From Methylophilus aquaticus (lineage in GTDB: Bacteria > Pseudomonadota > Gammaproteobacteria > Burkholderiales > Methylophilaceae), in assembly GCF_030769565.1 (NCBI RefSeq), contig NZ_JAVCAP010000034.1, forward strand, positions 1-46,420: DNA of 46,420 nucleotides. The letters are read 5' to 3'. Shown one piece after another: positions 46,197 to 46,420 of this stretch (positions are counted from its first letter, which is position 1; every line of letters starts with the position of its first letter). The translations under genes were made by a program, and so were the position numbers. Below the pieces are notes generated by a model, which was given only the letters and a program-made list of their open reading frames with translations, searched no databases and had not been told where the DNA came from.

Positions 46197-46278
46197 GTTT
46201 TGCTCTGTGAGTATTATGGGGCTTGGTAAGTAGTGGCGTGCAGGGTGTAGTCATCCGCGCCACATCATTTGTGAATAA

Positions 46279-46420
<142 letters not shown>

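Overview
This 46.4 kb window is almost certainly chromosomal DNA of an obligate or near-obligate methylotrophic betaproteobacterium, probably of the Methylophilaceae (Methylophilus, Methylobacillus or Methylotenera type). The main pointer is a gene for 3-hexulose-6-phosphate synthase (Hps), the formaldehyde-fixing enzyme of the ribulose monophosphate cycle. It sits inside a betaproteobacterial mla-murA-his-tat gene order, followed by petABC-sspAB. The family assignment is inference from gene content and order; no database search was possible.

Layout. 1-8.8 kb: a possibly decayed HTH gene, Fe superoxide dismutase (sodB), a GAF/degenerate GGDEF/EAL protein, xerC-DUF484-dapF on the minus strand, metK, and an HD-GYP protein. 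8.9-14.8 kb: topA, ttcA, a small Cys-rich protein, a pteridine-reductase-like SDR and a divergent MidA-type methyltransferase. 14.8-16.7 kb: a hairpin-rich extragenic element interrupted by an intact IS481-family insertion sequence. 16.7-23.1 kb: trmB, engB, cytochrome c4, the System II cytochrome c maturation pair (ResB and CcsA/ResC) and a lone pseudopilin. 23.2-39.7 kb: a long co-directional block, mlaFEDCB, a two-gene ABC exporter, a BolA-like gene, a monothiol glutaredoxin, murA, hisGDC, hps, hisBHAFIE, a HIT protein and tatABC. 39.7-46.4 kb: a DegS/DegQ-like protease, a divergent Nif3-like protein, petABC (cytochrome bc1), sspA, sspB, then tRNA-Thr/Tyr/Gly/Thr and the 5' end of tuf.

The genes join up functionally. 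Respiration is represented by cytochrome c4, its heme-attachment system and the bc1 complex, whose Rieske protein carries a Tat-like signal close to tatABC. Envelope maintenance is represented by mla, murA and the Deg protease. Histidine synthesis is a nearly complete operon, with hisG in the short form whose partner HisZ is not in the window.

The most unusual item is hps. It is a separately promoted and terminated unit placed between hisC and hisB. Its product carries, after a full-length catalytic barrel, a predicted membrane segment and an Ala/Pro/Glu-rich tail, which suggests a membrane-anchored RuMP enzyme. Other points worth a second look are three genes with perfect -10 boxes 6-8 nt before their start codons (probable leaderless mRNAs), a CKFS rather than CGFS glutaredoxin, and an IS481 copy inserted exactly in the loop of a perfect hairpin.
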